In this document: piece after piece, positions 28,228 to 38,423 of the stretch
Position numbering within the stretch: the first letter of the stretch is position 1
How the letters are laid out: every line of letters begins with the position of its first letter
DNA from: Acidobacteriota bacterium
Lineage (GTDB): Bacteria > Acidobacteriota > Terriglobia > Terriglobales > Acidobacteriaceae
Direction: 5' to 3'
Assembly: GCA_021791875.1 (NCBI GenBank)
Contig: JAJYVU010000015.1
Coordinates: 1 to 60,626, forward strand
DNA length: 60,626 nt
Translations under genes and position numbers: made by a program
Notes under the pieces: generated by a model
What the model was told of the DNA's origin: nothing
Seen by the model: the letters and a program-made list of their open reading frames with translations, nothing else
Database searches by the model: none

Positions 28228-28251
28228 TAACCAATGCAGTGGAGTTTCTCT

Positions 28252-30855
28252 ATGAATGCCCTTCTGCAAGATGTTCGTCACGCGTTGCGCCAGCTACGCA
28301 AGTCACCCGGATTCACAGTCACCGCGGTCCTCACACTGGCGCTCGGCATCGGAGCCACCACAGCTATCTTCACGATCGTCAATGCTGTGCTGCTGCGCTC
28401 GCTGCCAATAAAGGATCCCGCCGGACTCTGGCGCGTGGGCGACAACGAACAGTGTTGCGTTAATGGCGGCCTGCCTAACTTTGGAACCGCCAAGCCAAAT
28501 GACTGGTCACTCTTCTCTTACGAGCAGTACAAGGAATTCCGTGACCACACACCCGGCTTTGCCAGTCTGGCGGCCTTCGAGGCCAGCGACCAGCAGATGG
28601 CCGTGCGCCGCACCGGAAGCAACCATCCCGCACAACCGCTTTATGGCGAATTTGTTTCCGGCAATTCATTTTCAACCCTCGGTCTCAGGGCTTACGCCGG
28701 ACGGCTCCTGCGCTCTGACGACGATCGCCAGGGCGCTGCGCCCGTTGCCGTGATGAGCTACTCCACCTGGCAACAAAAATACGGTGGAAGCCCAGATATC
28801 ATCGGGGCCGGATTTCTTATCAATGGCACTCCTGTCACCGTCGTCGGCATTGCGCCACCGGGCTTCTATAGCGAACGCCTTAGCCCCACGCCGCCTTCAT
28901 TCTGGTTTCCGATTCACCTCATGCCCCAAATCGAGCCGCAGAACAACTTGATCAATCATCCCGAATTGCAATGGCTCAACCTCTTCGGCCGTCTCGCGCC
29001 CGGAACCAGCGTTGCCGCCGTGCAGGCACACATGATCGTCGAGCTGAAACAATTTCTCAATAGCCCGTTGAGTCAGATCACCGATCCGGCGCGCACTCTC
29101 ATACCACGCCAGTATCTCCGTCTTACTCCCGGCGGCGGCGGTGTGCAAAGCATGCAGGACGATTACAAATCTGATCTGCATCTGCTCATGTGGATCTCAA
29201 GCTTTGTACTGCTGATTGCCTGCGCGAATCTGGCCAACCTCTTGTTGGCCCGCTCAGTCACCCGCCGCCAGCAGGTCTCAGTACGCATGGCGCTGGGCGC
29301 GCCACGACGCCGCCTCGTGCAGCGCGCGCTCATTGAGAGCCTCGTCCTTGCGGTTTTTGGCGGACTGGCCGGGGTATTCCTCGCGTGGGCCGGCGCACGC
29401 TTCATTCTGCATCTTGCCTTTCAAAATCAGCCCGTCAACATCATTCAGACCTTTCCATTGTTGATTCAGACCTCTCCATCGTTGCCGGTACTTGGCTTTA
29501 CTTTCGCTGTGTCTCTCCTTACCGGACTGCTTTTCGGCGTCGCACCAGCGTGGCTCGCCGCGCGTGCTGACCCGATCGAGGCGCTTCGCGGGGCCAATCG
29601 CTCCACCAGCCGCCACGGCCTTTTCCTGCAAAAAACATTGGTGATCACACAAGCTGCGGTATCTGTGGTGCTCTTGTGCGCCGCTGGATTGCTGATTCTC
29701 AGCCTGCAAAGACTTGAACATCAGAACTTCGGTTTCCAGACCGCACACCGTTACATCGTCAACATTGATCCTGAAACTGCCGGCTACCAGCCGCAACAGC
29801 TTGCAGCCTTCTACCAGCAACTCCACGACTCCCTCGCCGCCATCCCCGGCGTCGAGCGCGTCTCCTATTCGCTGAACAGCCCTCTGGACGGCAACACCTG
29901 GAACGAGGGGGTTTATGTGGAAGGTCAGCCCGCCCCACCCGTCACGTCCAATCAGAACGTTGCCGGTTGGGATCGCGTCAGCCCAGGCTATTTCAAGACG
30001 ATTGGAACCCCACTGATCGAGGGCCGAGCTTTCACGCAAGGCGACGATAAAAACAGTACGAACGTAGCCATCGTCAACCAGACCTTCGTCAAACGGATTC
30101 TCCACGGTAAAGATCCCATCGGCGTGCATTTCGGCGACTTCGGCCCCAACCACACCGGAACCTACGAAATTGTAGGTGTAGTCCAAGACGCAAAATATCA
30201 GGGCTCGAGCCTTCCTGTCCGTCCCATGTATTTCCTCGCGGCTGCGCAATGGACTTCGTTGCCGCCATCTAACCCCAACTATGCAGCCTACCGGCACTTC
30301 ATCACGATGTCGCGCTACATGGGCTCTATCCAGCTTGAGACTCACGGCACCGTCCCGAATCTGCAGGAAAAAGTGCAGAACGCACTCTCCGGCATTAACC
30401 CCAACCTTATGATGATTCAGTTTCAAACACTGGGCGCTCAGGTACAACAGTCTTTCAGCCAGCAGAGCGTGATCGCAAAACTCACTTCGCTCTTCGGCCT
30501 TCTCGCACTGGTTCTCGCCGCCATCGGTCTGTATGGCGTCACGGCTTACGCGGTCGCTCAGCGAACCAGCGAAATCGGCGTGCGCATGGCACTTGGAGCT
30601 AATCGCGGCCACGTGCAACAGATGGTGCTTCGCGGAGCCTTCTTGCAATCGGGCATCGGCCTCCTGCTTGGCATTCCCGCGGCTATTATTGGTGGACATC
30701 TCATGTCTGCCAGTCTCTTTGGCATTGCCGCTTTCAATCCTCTCGTACTGGCAACTACCGTCACGGTCCTTGCGTTAGCAACCTTCATTGCCGCGCTGCT
30801 GCCGGCCCACCGAGCTGCATCCATCGACCCCATGCGCGCACTCAGAAGCGAATAA
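28252..30855 (+). CDS. ADOP-type ABC permease (MacB/FtsX duplicated)
   Basis: 867 residues from the ATG at 28252; an in-frame upstream ATG at 28234 lies before the predicted transcript start. The N-terminus [23 protein letters not shown] is the ADOP signature. Two MacB_PCD periplasmic domains alternate with two FtsX membrane blocks (one helix near 20-40, three about 305-405, one near 455-475, three at the C-terminus), so eight helices in one chain. No ATPase is fused or adjacent in this unit. These proteins probably export or mechanically transmit to unknown substrates. It is the first gene of a pair with the next ADOP gene, 19 bases downstream. Confidence 0.9.
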   Translation: MNALLQDVRHALRQLRKSPGFTVTAVLTLALGIGATTAIFTIVNAVLLRSLPIKDPAGLWRVGDNEQCCVNGGLPNFGTAKPNDWSLFSYEQYKEFRDHTPGFASLAAFEASDQQMAVRRTGSNHPAQPLYGEFVSGNSFSTLGLRAYAGRLLRSDDDRQGAAPVAVMSYSTWQQKYGGSPDIIGAGFLINGTPVTVVGIAPPGFYSERLSPTPPSFWFPIHLMPQIEPQNNLINHPELQWLNLFGRLAPGTSVAAVQAHMIVELKQFLNSPLSQITDPARTLIPRQYLRLTPGGGGVQSMQDDYKSDLHLLMWISSFVLLIACANLANLLLARSVTRRQQVSVRMALGAPRRRLVQRALIESLVLAVFGGLAGVFLAWAGARFILHLAFQNQPVNIIQTFPLLIQTSPSLPVLGFTFAVSLLTGLLFGVAPAWLAARADPIEALRGANRSTSRHGLFLQKTLVITQAAVSVVLLCAAGLLILSLQRLEHQNFGFQTAHRYIVNIDPETAGYQPQQLAAFYQQLHDSLAAIPGVERVSYSLNSPLDGNTWNEGVYVEGQPAPPVTSNQNVAGWDRVSPGYFKTIGTPLIEGRAFTQGDDKNSTNVAIVNQTFVKRILHGKDPIGVHFGDFGPNHTGTYEIVGVVQDAKYQGSSLPVRPMYFLAAAQWTSLPPSNPNYAAYRHFITMSRYMGSIQLETHGTVPNLQEKVQNALSGINPNLMMIQFQTLGAQVQQSFSQQSVIAKLTSLFGLLALVLAAIGLYGVTAYAVAQRTSEIGVRMALGANRGHVQQMVLRGAFLQSGIGLLLGIPAAIIGGHLMSASLFGIAAFNPLVLATTVTVLALATFIAALLPAHRAASIDPMRALRSE

Positions 30856-30874
30856 CTCAAAGGAAGAATCTGTC

Positions 30875-33307
30875 ATGCATACGTTGATACAGGACATTCG
30901 CTACACACTGCGCCAGATGCGTGAGTCCCTCGGATTCGCCGTAATCGCTGTTCTCACTCTCGCACTTGGCGTCGGTGCGGCCACGGCGATTTACAGCGTG
31001 GTGGACGCCGTGATCTTGCAACCGCTGCCATACAACCAGCCCAGCCGCATCGTAGTGCCGCGCACCATTGCGAAGGAGGGTTACCAGCAGCCGCCTTCAT
31101 GGCCCAGTTACCTGGACATGCGCGTCGGGAACAAAACCTTCAGCGCCCTCGCAGGCTATACCGACTATACCGGCACAAATCTTCAGGCAAAATCCGGCCC
31201 CGTGGCCCTTCATTTGATCGCCAGCACGGCAAATTTCTTTCAGGTCTTCGGTGTGCAACCGATTCTTGGACGTACCTATCGTCCGGATGAAGACCAGCCG
31301 GGTAAGCGGGATGTCGCGGTCTTAAGCTACGAGGTGTGGAAGACAAATTTTGACGGTGACCGCAACGTCGTAGGCAGCAAGATCGACCTGGACGGCAAAC
31401 CTTACACCTGCATCGGAGTAATGCCAGCAGGCTTTATGCTCAAGGGCACGCGTCATGCCATTTACACCCCGATCCATGTGCCGAAAAACGAGATTGCCAG
31501 CCGCGGAGATCACTGGCTTGAAATCATCGGGCGCTTGAAACCGGGCGTGACCAGCGCGCAGGCACAGGCAGACATGGACCATGTCATGGCGAATCTCGGC
31601 CGCGCCTATCCAGATACCGATGGCGGCCGCAGAGTGGAGATGCTCACCATTGCGCAGGATACATATGGCAGCGCGTCGGGCGGCCTGTGGACATTGGTCG
31701 CCGCCGCGCTTGCAGTGCTTGCCATTGGGTGCGTCAATCTCGCCGGGCTGCTCTTGTCGCGAGGTGTCAGACGCGAACGCGAGATGGCGCTGCGCGCTGC
31801 CGTAGGGGCAACCCGTAGCCGCATCATTCGGCAGGTACTCACAGAAAGTCTTGTGCTCGCCGCCTGTGGCGCGAGCGGCGGCATTGCTCTCGCAGCTCTG
31901 CTGCTCACCGCCATGCGCACGTTTCTCATTCACGCCGTGGCGCGCGGCGCAAATGCCCATATTGAGTGGAAAGTATTCGCCGCAGCGTTAGCGCTTTCCG
32001 TACTTACCAGCGTCCTCGCGTCGTTGGTACCTGCGTTGCGTCTGTCAGGAACGGACCCGAATCGCGTACTCAAGACCGGAGGCAGTGCCGGAGTTGCGGC
32101 CGCGCAGCACCGTTTGCGCTCGGCATTCATCATCACGCAGGTGGCGCTCTCGCTGGTGTTGCTGGCGGTGGCCGGCGTCCTGCTTCGGGCGGTCGTTGGC
32201 TTCCGAAACGAAAATCTTGGCTTCAATCCGCACCACATTCTCACCACTGACATCAATCTCTCACCCGCAAATTATCAGGGCAAGGATGTATGGGATGACT
32301 TCTACCAGCCACTGCTGAGCCGCGTACGGAATATACCTGGCGTCCGCGGCGCAGGGTTGATCAGCATGGTGCCGATTCAGGCCTCCGGCATGAATCAGGA
32401 AATACATATCTATGGTCAGCCGCCCTATCCGCCAAACGAAATCACGCTGGCCGAAATACGATTTGTGTCGCCGGGATATTTTCAGGCGATGGACATTCAT
32501 CTCCTGCAGGGACGCATGCTCTCGCCCTCCATCGATCTCCCGAACAAAGCCGGCGTCATCGTAGTCAATCAGGCGTTTGTGAAGAAGTTCATTCCCGTTC
32601 CGCTGAATCCTGTGGGTCAGCATCTCGACGACGCAGATAAAGTGGACGAAAAAACACAGATTGTCGGCGAGATCACAAACGTGCGCCAGGATCTCACGCG
32701 GCCGGTTCTGCCGGAGATGGACTGGCTTTACTCTGAGCTGCCGCCCAAAGATCGCTCCTCATATCTGATGTCCACGCATCTGATGGTGCGCACTGCCGGA
32801 GACCCGAAGGCTATTGTTCCTGATTTGCGCAGCATCCTCCATAACCTCGATCCAACGGTTCCGTTCCGCGCACCGGAAACCATGGAGCAGGTCATCTCCG
32901 ATCAACTCGTCATGCAACGTATGGAAAGCTGGCTCTTCGGCATCTTCGCTGGACTCGCTGTCCTACTGGCAGTCGTCGGACTTTATGGACTCATCAGCCA
33001 CGAGGTCGACTTGCGCACACGGGACATCGGCATACGCATGGCCCTGGGGGCGTCTCGCCAAAGCGTACTGGTCATGACCCTGACGCGTGTCGCCGTTCTG
33101 CTCGCAATCGGCATCGGCTGCGGGCTCGTGCTGACGGTTGCCACGCAGAAACTGATTGCTTCGGTTGTCATTCTCGAATTCTTCCATCAGGCAGGCCTGC
33201 TGTTGTTGTTGTCCGTAGCCCTGGCTGCAGCGGGATTTCTCGCTGGACTGCTACCCGCCCGCCGCGCCGCGTCCATCGATCCAATGAGTGCATTGCGCAG
33301 TGAATAA
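30875..33307 (+). CDS. ADOP-type ABC permease (MacB/FtsX duplicated)
   Basis: 810 residues from ATG 30875, which has AAGGAAG 10 bases upstream; a longer frame runs back into the previous gene and adds residues without family match. The signature LIQDIRYTLRQMRESLGFAVIAV, eight predicted helices and the ending ARRAASIDPMSALRSE mirror its neighbour. The pair probably arose by duplication, though the sequences are well diverged, so they may form a heterodimer. It shares the sigma-54 promoter at 28212 and ends 23 bases from the opposing histidine kinase gene. Confidence 0.9.
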   Translation: MHTLIQDIRYTLRQMRESLGFAVIAVLTLALGVGAATAIYSVVDAVILQPLPYNQPSRIVVPRTIAKEGYQQPPSWPSYLDMRVGNKTFSALAGYTDYTGTNLQAKSGPVALHLIASTANFFQVFGVQPILGRTYRPDEDQPGKRDVAVLSYEVWKTNFDGDRNVVGSKIDLDGKPYTCIGVMPAGFMLKGTRHAIYTPIHVPKNEIASRGDHWLEIIGRLKPGVTSAQAQADMDHVMANLGRAYPDTDGGRRVEMLTIAQDTYGSASGGLWTLVAAALAVLAIGCVNLAGLLLSRGVRREREMALRAAVGATRSRIIRQVLTESLVLAACGASGGIALAALLLTAMRTFLIHAVARGANAHIEWKVFAAALALSVLTSVLASLVPALRLSGTDPNRVLKTGGSAGVAAAQHRLRSAFIITQVALSLVLLAVAGVLLRAVVGFRNENLGFNPHHILTTDINLSPANYQGKDVWDDFYQPLLSRVRNIPGVRGAGLISMVPIQASGMNQEIHIYGQPPYPPNEITLAEIRFVSPGYFQAMDIHLLQGRMLSPSIDLPNKAGVIVVNQAFVKKFIPVPLNPVGQHLDDADKVDEKTQIVGEITNVRQDLTRPVLPEMDWLYSELPPKDRSSYLMSTHLMVRTAGDPKAIVPDLRSILHNLDPTVPFRAPETMEQVISDQLVMQRMESWLFGIFAGLAVLLAVVGLYGLISHEVDLRTRDIGIRMALGASRQSVLVMTLTRVAVLLAIGIGCGLVLTVATQKLIASVVILEFFHQAGLLLLLSVALAAAGFLAGLLPARRAASIDPMSALRSE

Positions 33308-33330
33308 TTCATCCCGCAAGACGTTGGTAT

Positions 33331-34926
33331 CTAAGTGCTGCCGGCGCGCTTCACCGGCAGCCGTACTTCGGCAACGCAGCCCGTCGCATTCTCTCGATTT
33401 CGCAACTCCAGAGCACCGCCGTGCGCCTCGGCAATCTGCCGCGCAAGCGCCAGCCCTACACCCGTACCGCTCTTCTTTGTCGTATAGAACGGCACAAACA
33501 GATTTGCCTCGTTCGCAATGCCTGGGCCATTGTCTGAAACCATAATCGAGACCATGTTGCCCGCCAATGCGCCGGAAATTGTCACTTCTGCAGATACAGT
33601 TTTCTCACTCTGCTCGTCCGCGCAGCACTCCGCTGCCTCAACCGCGTTCTTTACCAGGTTGATGAAGAGCTGCTCCAATTGGTCCGGGTCTACATGAACT
33701 TCGATCTCGGGCACGGCAACCACCTGCACCCGCAGCCGCATTTCAAACTGCGCCACACGTGTCAGGAGCGGTGCCAGCTCGACATACCGCAAAACCGGCG
33801 GCGGCAATTGCGCCAGCTGACGGTACGCCTGCACAAATCGATGCAGCGACTCCGCACGGCTTTCAATCACACCCAACCCGCGTTCCAATTCGCTGTCAGA
33901 GCAGCCAGACATCATCCGACCGCGTAGACTTCCGGCAATGGACTTGATCGGCGCAAGCGAATTGCTGATTTCATGCCCAAGCACTCGAATTAGCCTCTTC
34001 CATGCCAATTGCTCTTCTTCCCGCAGCGCCGTGCTCACATCGGACAGGAGCAATAAGGTATGTGGTGCGCCTCGTTGCCGGAACCGGCTCCGCCTTACCA
34101 TCCAGCGCACCACGCGCCCTCCCGATTCCCGTTGCCACACGCCTTCGTCCGGCAGGCTCAAAAGTCCGTCCAGGCCCAATTCCTTCGCGGATTTTCCCAG
34201 GTCTCGCACTGCATGAACACCGAAGGCCCGCCCTGCCGCTGGATTGAGCAGACGCAGCGCGTACTGTTGATCAAACGCCAGCAGTGGAGCGTCCATCTCC
34301 ACCATCACCCGCTGCAACAGCGCGACCGCCTCCAGCGCTTTCACCCGCTGCCCTTGCATCATATCGGCAAGGGCGTTGATCTCCTGCGACAACTCCCCCA
34401 TGGCATCGTTGTTCTTCTCACCGCGCGCGCGGAAGGAATAATCCTCCTCGCGCAATGCCGAGACAACGTTGGAAAGCGTCTGCACCGGCCGCACAGACGA
34501 CTCGTAAAACGCTGTAAAGGCAAAAAGTAGGAGAAATGCAAAAACTGCGAGGATCGCGCCCACGGCCGTGGCACCGAGACCTTGGCCGGCCAGCACCGCG
34601 CCGGCCAGAGCAAGAATGATCGCTGCCATAACCAGGCAGAACAACCGGTAGCGCCCCGTGTAAGAAAGAACATTCCCTTCTTTGCCACGCTTGCGCTCAT
34701 TTGGTTTTCGATATCCCTGCGCGGGACTAGAGCCTGGTATAGACTTTCGCGCGGGCGGCGTTGCCAGCGAAAACCGCGCCAGACCAGGCGGAGGACGAAG
34801 GTTGTGGCGGGTCCACCACCGAGGACGACAACGCAGTATGGCGTGGTTTTTGCCGCAACCCGACGGGCTGGGGCCGGTTTCCCTCATTTCCGTGTCCCTC
34901 GTCGCTCGAAGATTCCCGATATTCAT
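33331..34926 (-). CDS. NtrB-type sensor histidine kinase
   Basis: 531 residues. Two membrane helices (~94-114 and 120-140) are followed by a HAMP-like linker, a PAS-like domain (~200-300), the phospho-acceptor H318 in VLGHEISNSLAPIK, and an HATPase with LVKNAVEAAE, DNGPGI and GTGVGLALARQI. The periplasmic loop is very short, so it senses the membrane or cytoplasm rather than a bulky ligand. Residues 1-85 are Arg/Pro-rich without a domain, so the true start may be later, although no in-frame ATG, GTG or TTG is well placed. It follows the NtrC-type gene and is its likely partner. Confidence 0.88.
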   Translation of the reverse strand: MNIGNLRATRDTEMRETGPSPSGCGKNHAILRCRPRWWTRHNLRPPPGLARFSLATPPARKSIPGSSPAQGYRKPNERKRGKEGNVLSYTGRYRLFCLVMAAIILALAGAVLAGQGLGATAVGAILAVFAFLLLFAFTAFYESSVRPVQTLSNVVSALREEDYSFRARGEKNNDAMGELSQEINALADMMQGQRVKALEAVALLQRVMVEMDAPLLAFDQQYALRLLNPAAGRAFGVHAVRDLGKSAKELGLDGLLSLPDEGVWQRESGGRVVRWMVRRSRFRQRGAPHTLLLLSDVSTALREEEQLAWKRLIRVLGHEISNSLAPIKSIAGSLRGRMMSGCSDSELERGLGVIESRAESLHRFVQAYRQLAQLPPPVLRYVELAPLLTRVAQFEMRLRVQVVAVPEIEVHVDPDQLEQLFINLVKNAVEAAECCADEQSEKTVSAEVTISGALAGNMVSIMVSDNGPGIANEANLFVPFYTTKKSGTGVGLALARQIAEAHGGALELRNRENATGCVAEVRLPVKRAGST

Positions 34927-34995
34927 CGCTCCGTGCTCCGTGAACTGAGAAAAACCGGCTCCCAGCGCCGCTCGGGGAAAAGTGAATCACAGGCT

Positions 34996-36402
34996 CTAGA
35001 TGCCATATTTCTCCATCCGCCGGTAAAGCGCGCCACGGCTCAGCCCGAGGGCTTCGGCCGCTTGGCTCACATTGCCCTGGCAACGCGCCAACGCCTTGCG
35101 GATGAGGATACTCTCTACGGATTCCAGGCTCATCTCTTCCAGCGCCTGCGAAGAAGCGCGCAGTTTGCTCAGGCCCAGATCGGAAACATCGATCTGGCTG
35201 CCGTGAGCCATTAGCACCGCCCGCTCCAGCGTATGACCCAACTCGCGAACATTACCCGGCCAGTCGTACTGCATCATCAGCATCAACGCCGCTGGGGTCA
35301 CCCCTGCAATCTGTTTGCGATACCGCTGTGTATGTCGCGCCAGAAAATGTGCGGTCAGCGGCGGAATATCTTCCCGTCGGTCCCTCAGTGGCGGCAAATG
35401 AATCTCAACCGTATTCAGCCGGAAAAGCAAGTCCGCACGAAAACGTCCTTCTTCCACTTCAACGTTCAAATTCGCATTGGTTGCTGAGAGCACACGCACG
35501 TCCACGCGGCGTGTCTTCGAGGAACCCACGCGTTCCATCTCACCGGACTCTAATACTCTGAGCAGCCGCGCCTGCTGGCGCAGCGGCACATTTGCAATCT
35601 CATCTAGAAATAACGTGCCCCCATCGGCGAGCTCGAAGCGGCCAATGCGGTCTGTTCGCGCATCGGTAAAGGCGCCCTTCACGTGCCCGAATAGTTCGCT
35701 TTCAAATATGCCTTCCGGCAGCGCGCCGGTATTCACCGCCACCAGCATGCGCGACGCACGCTGGGATAGCCCGTGCAGCATCTGCGCAACCACTTCTTTA
35801 CCCGTGCCGTGCTCGCCAGTAATCAGCACGTTCGCCCCAGAAGGACCAATGTGTGCAATCGTCGCAAGTGCAGCTTGCATGGCCGGAGCCGCAGCAATCA
35901 TTTCCGGCAGTCCCTCGGCACGCAGCATACGATTCTCCGCCTCTAGGTGCTGCGCGCGTCGCATGGCATGGTACAGATCAATCTGCGTACGCACGATCGT
36001 CAGCAGGCGAACATTGTCCCATGGCTTCTGGATGAAGTCCCGAGCTCCCCGTCGCATCGCTTCGACAGCCACATCGACATTCGCCCAGGCCGTCATCACA
36101 ATCACCGGAACCTGGCTGTCCTGTTCCTGAATCTGACTAAGCAGATCCAGTCCCTCCTGCCCGGATGTAGTATCGCGGGTGTAATTCAGGTCAATCAGTA
36201 CCGCATCGTAGCTGCCCGACAGCAGAGCCTCCAGCGCCATCCGGGGAGACGTCGCCCGCTCCACGCGGTATCCTTCCGGTTCCAGAAGCAGTTCCAGCGC
36301 GTCCAGAATATGCGGTTGGTCGTCGGCAATCAGTACACACGGGGGCGGATCATCGCGCCTGTCCGTTCGCGGAGCTTCTATCTGCGTGTTCGTCGTAGCC
36401 AC
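34996..36402 (-). CDS. NtrC-type sigma-54-dependent response regulator
   Basis: 468 residues: receiver domain (~22-140, phospho-acceptor D71 in VLIDLNY), AAA+ domain (Walker A GEHGTGKE 196-203, Walker B LFLDE 264-268) and a Fis-type helix-turn-helix (GNVSQAAEALGLSRGALYRRM, C-terminal). The sigma-54 contact loop reads GAFTDA (243-248) rather than GAFTGA. Start is GTG at 36402. It lies in the efflux operon between the TolC-like and kinase genes and is the obvious candidate to bind the TGTCCG palindromes at three promoters in this window, giving autoregulation. Confidence 0.93.
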   Translation of the reverse strand: MATTNTQIEAPRTDRRDDPPPCVLIADDQPHILDALELLLEPEGYRVERATSPRMALEALLSGSYDAVLIDLNYTRDTTSGQEGLDLLSQIQEQDSQVPVIVMTAWANVDVAVEAMRRGARDFIQKPWDNVRLLTIVRTQIDLYHAMRRAQHLEAENRMLRAEGLPEMIAAAPAMQAALATIAHIGPSGANVLITGEHGTGKEVVAQMLHGLSQRASRMLVAVNTGALPEGIFESELFGHVKGAFTDARTDRIGRFELADGGTLFLDEIANVPLRQQARLLRVLESGEMERVGSSKTRRVDVRVLSATNANLNVEVEEGRFRADLLFRLNTVEIHLPPLRDRREDIPPLTAHFLARHTQRYRKQIAGVTPAALMLMMQYDWPGNVRELGHTLERAVLMAHGSQIDVSDLGLSKLRASSQALEEMSLESVESILIRKALARCQGNVSQAAEALGLSRGALYRRMEKYGI

Positions 36403-36425
36403 GGGCTATCCAATGCTTCCTGTTC

Positions 36426-38423
36426 TTATGGCTGTATATTGTGGACTACGCCAGCCTTGGCATCATCGATCGTAATCCCCACCTGTTGCAAGGTGTCTCC
36501 GGTCGCCCGGTCTATGTCCACCTGAGCCTTAGCATACGCCGTCTCGGCATTCGTCAGCGCCGACTCCGCCACGGCGAGCTGGTGCTGAGCAACCAGCGTG
36601 TCATAGCTGGACTTGGCCCCTAAAGTCTGCTCTTTCCGGGTAATATCAAAGGTCTTCTGCGCCAGATCTCGTTCCTTTTTCGCGGCCAGCACCCGCGCCT
36701 GCGCCTGCTGCAGCGCGTATTGCGAGTTCTGCACGTCAAACAGGATGTTCTTCTTCTGCTCTTCAAATTGCACTTGGCGTTGCCGGTACTCCAACACCGC
36801 TCGGAACTGGTCCGACTTCGCAATCCGGTTCCTCAGCGTGATATTGAGCTGAAACCCTGCCTGATATTCCGGCGATGAGTAGTTAAACGAATTTTGAAAT
36901 GCTCCGCCAAATGAATTCGGGAACGGTATCGAGGCGCACCCTTGGCAGTTGGGATTCGGCACTCCGGCAAAACCCTGCCCGGCGTACTCTCCATAAAGCG
37001 ATAAGGACGGCAGGAGTTCATTGCGTATCGACCGCAGGCTACGTTGTGCGATCTCCATCGCAATCTGGTCCATCGCCACGTCTGGACGGTTCTTTTCCGC
37101 CTCTGCAATCAATGCTTTGATCGGCCGGCCGGCATTCTCGTCCTGTGGCGGCTGCAGCGTGAGCGGAATCACCGGCATGTCCACCAGCTTTGAATTGCTG
37201 ATCGTCTTGGTCAGCGCATTCTTGATCAGCAATTCATTCAATTGCAGGTTCGCACGCGCAATCGTCAAATCGCCCTCGCGAGCCGCGACATCCGCCTCAT
37301 CCTTCAGCACCTGCAATTCCGGAATCGCCTGCAGCTTCAGCTGCGTTTTGTCATCCTGCAGCGTCTTTTCTGCGAATTGCAGCGAATGCTCCTTTACCTG
37401 TTCGTTCTCATAAGCATTCACAAGATCCCAGTAAATATCCTCGACCTCTGTAATCGTGGCAATCACCTGCGCGCGAAATCCAAGATTAGTCAGCTGCAGG
37501 TTCTTCCTCGCAATGTGGATATAGCGGTCGTTTGTCCCGAACCCAAATCCTGCCAGCAAAGGCTGGAACACATAAAACTGGAACGCAGATTGAAACGTGG
37601 GGTTTGTCGCGTTGAACAGGCTGTTCGTTGTCTGACGTAGTCCTTGATAGTCGAAGTGTATGTTCGTACCCAGTGGGAAATACTGTGAATAAGCCGCTTC
37701 CGCCTCCGTCGTGTTCAAGTGAAAGAGCGGCGTACCCGTAGTGACGATATTCGTCAATTGCTGTGTTGTGTGGTCGATGTATGCCTGGGCGCTCAACTGC
37801 GGATCATAGGAATGCACCGCCGTACCGGCACCCAGCGTTGACGTCACAATACCGCCGGCACCACCGGCTGATGCGCCCGCGCTCCCTGCGCCGCCGCTCG
37901 AACTTCCAGCGGAACCTCCTGAACCAAACGTGCCACCCGCGCCGCTCGGCGTGTTTTCCATGACACCCACATTCACGCCATTGGCCACTCCACCAGCCTT
38001 GGTACGCGCAAGGTCCGTCCGGGCGATCGGCAGGTTGTAACGGAAATACGCGAGGTCCAGATTGTTCTCGACTGCGAGCGCAATCGCCTCCCGTAATGAC
38101 AGATAAAGCTTGCCATTCAGCTCCAGGTCCCGCAGACGCGACGAATTTGTCAGATCCAACGGAGGCACCGTGCTTGGCATATATGCCGCAAACGGATTAT
38201 GCGAGTGCGGCAGCTCTACATGAAAAGGCCCCTGTGGAATCGAGAACCGCATGTGCGCAGCGCGCTGCAACTGCTGCTGTACGGTCAGCGGCTTCGCCGC
38301 GGAGGCTTGTACTGGCTGCGGAGCATCCGGCGTGTGCGCTGCCGATTCTGCCCGGCTGACTGTCACAAGCATTAAGGCCGCCAGCGGTACACTCATCCAG
38401 ATGCGATAGGAAAAGAACTTCAC
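36426..38423 (-). CDS. TolC-like outer membrane efflux protein
   Basis: 665 residues with a signal peptide (~1-26). Two OEP-type regions of long amphipathic helices (for example REAIALAVENNLDLAYFRYN and AETAYAKAQVDIDRATGDTL) would form the trimeric channel-tunnel. Between about 145 and 190 is a Gly/Ser/Ala-rich low-complexity insertion. Start GTG at 38423 overlaps the ATPase stop (GTGA), so translation is coupled. It should join the membrane fusion protein and the MacB-type permease into a tripartite exporter. Confidence 0.9.
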   Translation of the reverse strand: MKFFSYRIWMSVPLAALMLVTVSRAESAAHTPDAPQPVQASAAKPLTVQQQLQRAAHMRFSIPQGPFHVELPHSHNPFAAYMPSTVPPLDLTNSSRLRDLELNGKLYLSLREAIALAVENNLDLAYFRYNLPIARTDLARTKAGGVANGVNVGVMENTPSGAGGTFGSGGSAGSSSGGAGSAGASAGGAGGIVTSTLGAGTAVHSYDPQLSAQAYIDHTTQQLTNIVTTGTPLFHLNTTEAEAAYSQYFPLGTNIHFDYQGLRQTTNSLFNATNPTFQSAFQFYVFQPLLAGFGFGTNDRYIHIARKNLQLTNLGFRAQVIATITEVEDIYWDLVNAYENEQVKEHSLQFAEKTLQDDKTQLKLQAIPELQVLKDEADVAAREGDLTIARANLQLNELLIKNALTKTISNSKLVDMPVIPLTLQPPQDENAGRPIKALIAEAEKNRPDVAMDQIAMEIAQRSLRSIRNELLPSLSLYGEYAGQGFAGVPNPNCQGCASIPFPNSFGGAFQNSFNYSSPEYQAGFQLNITLRNRIAKSDQFRAVLEYRQRQVQFEEQKKNILFDVQNSQYALQQAQARVLAAKKERDLAQKTFDITRKEQTLGAKSSYDTLVAQHQLAVAESALTNAETAYAKAQVDIDRATGDTLQQVGITIDDAKAGVVHNIQP

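Noticed and set aside
28252..33307. ADOP gene pair as a recent tandem duplication
   Set aside because: The shared signatures are limited to family motifs; the two proteins differ in length and in most loop sequence, so duplication is not recent.
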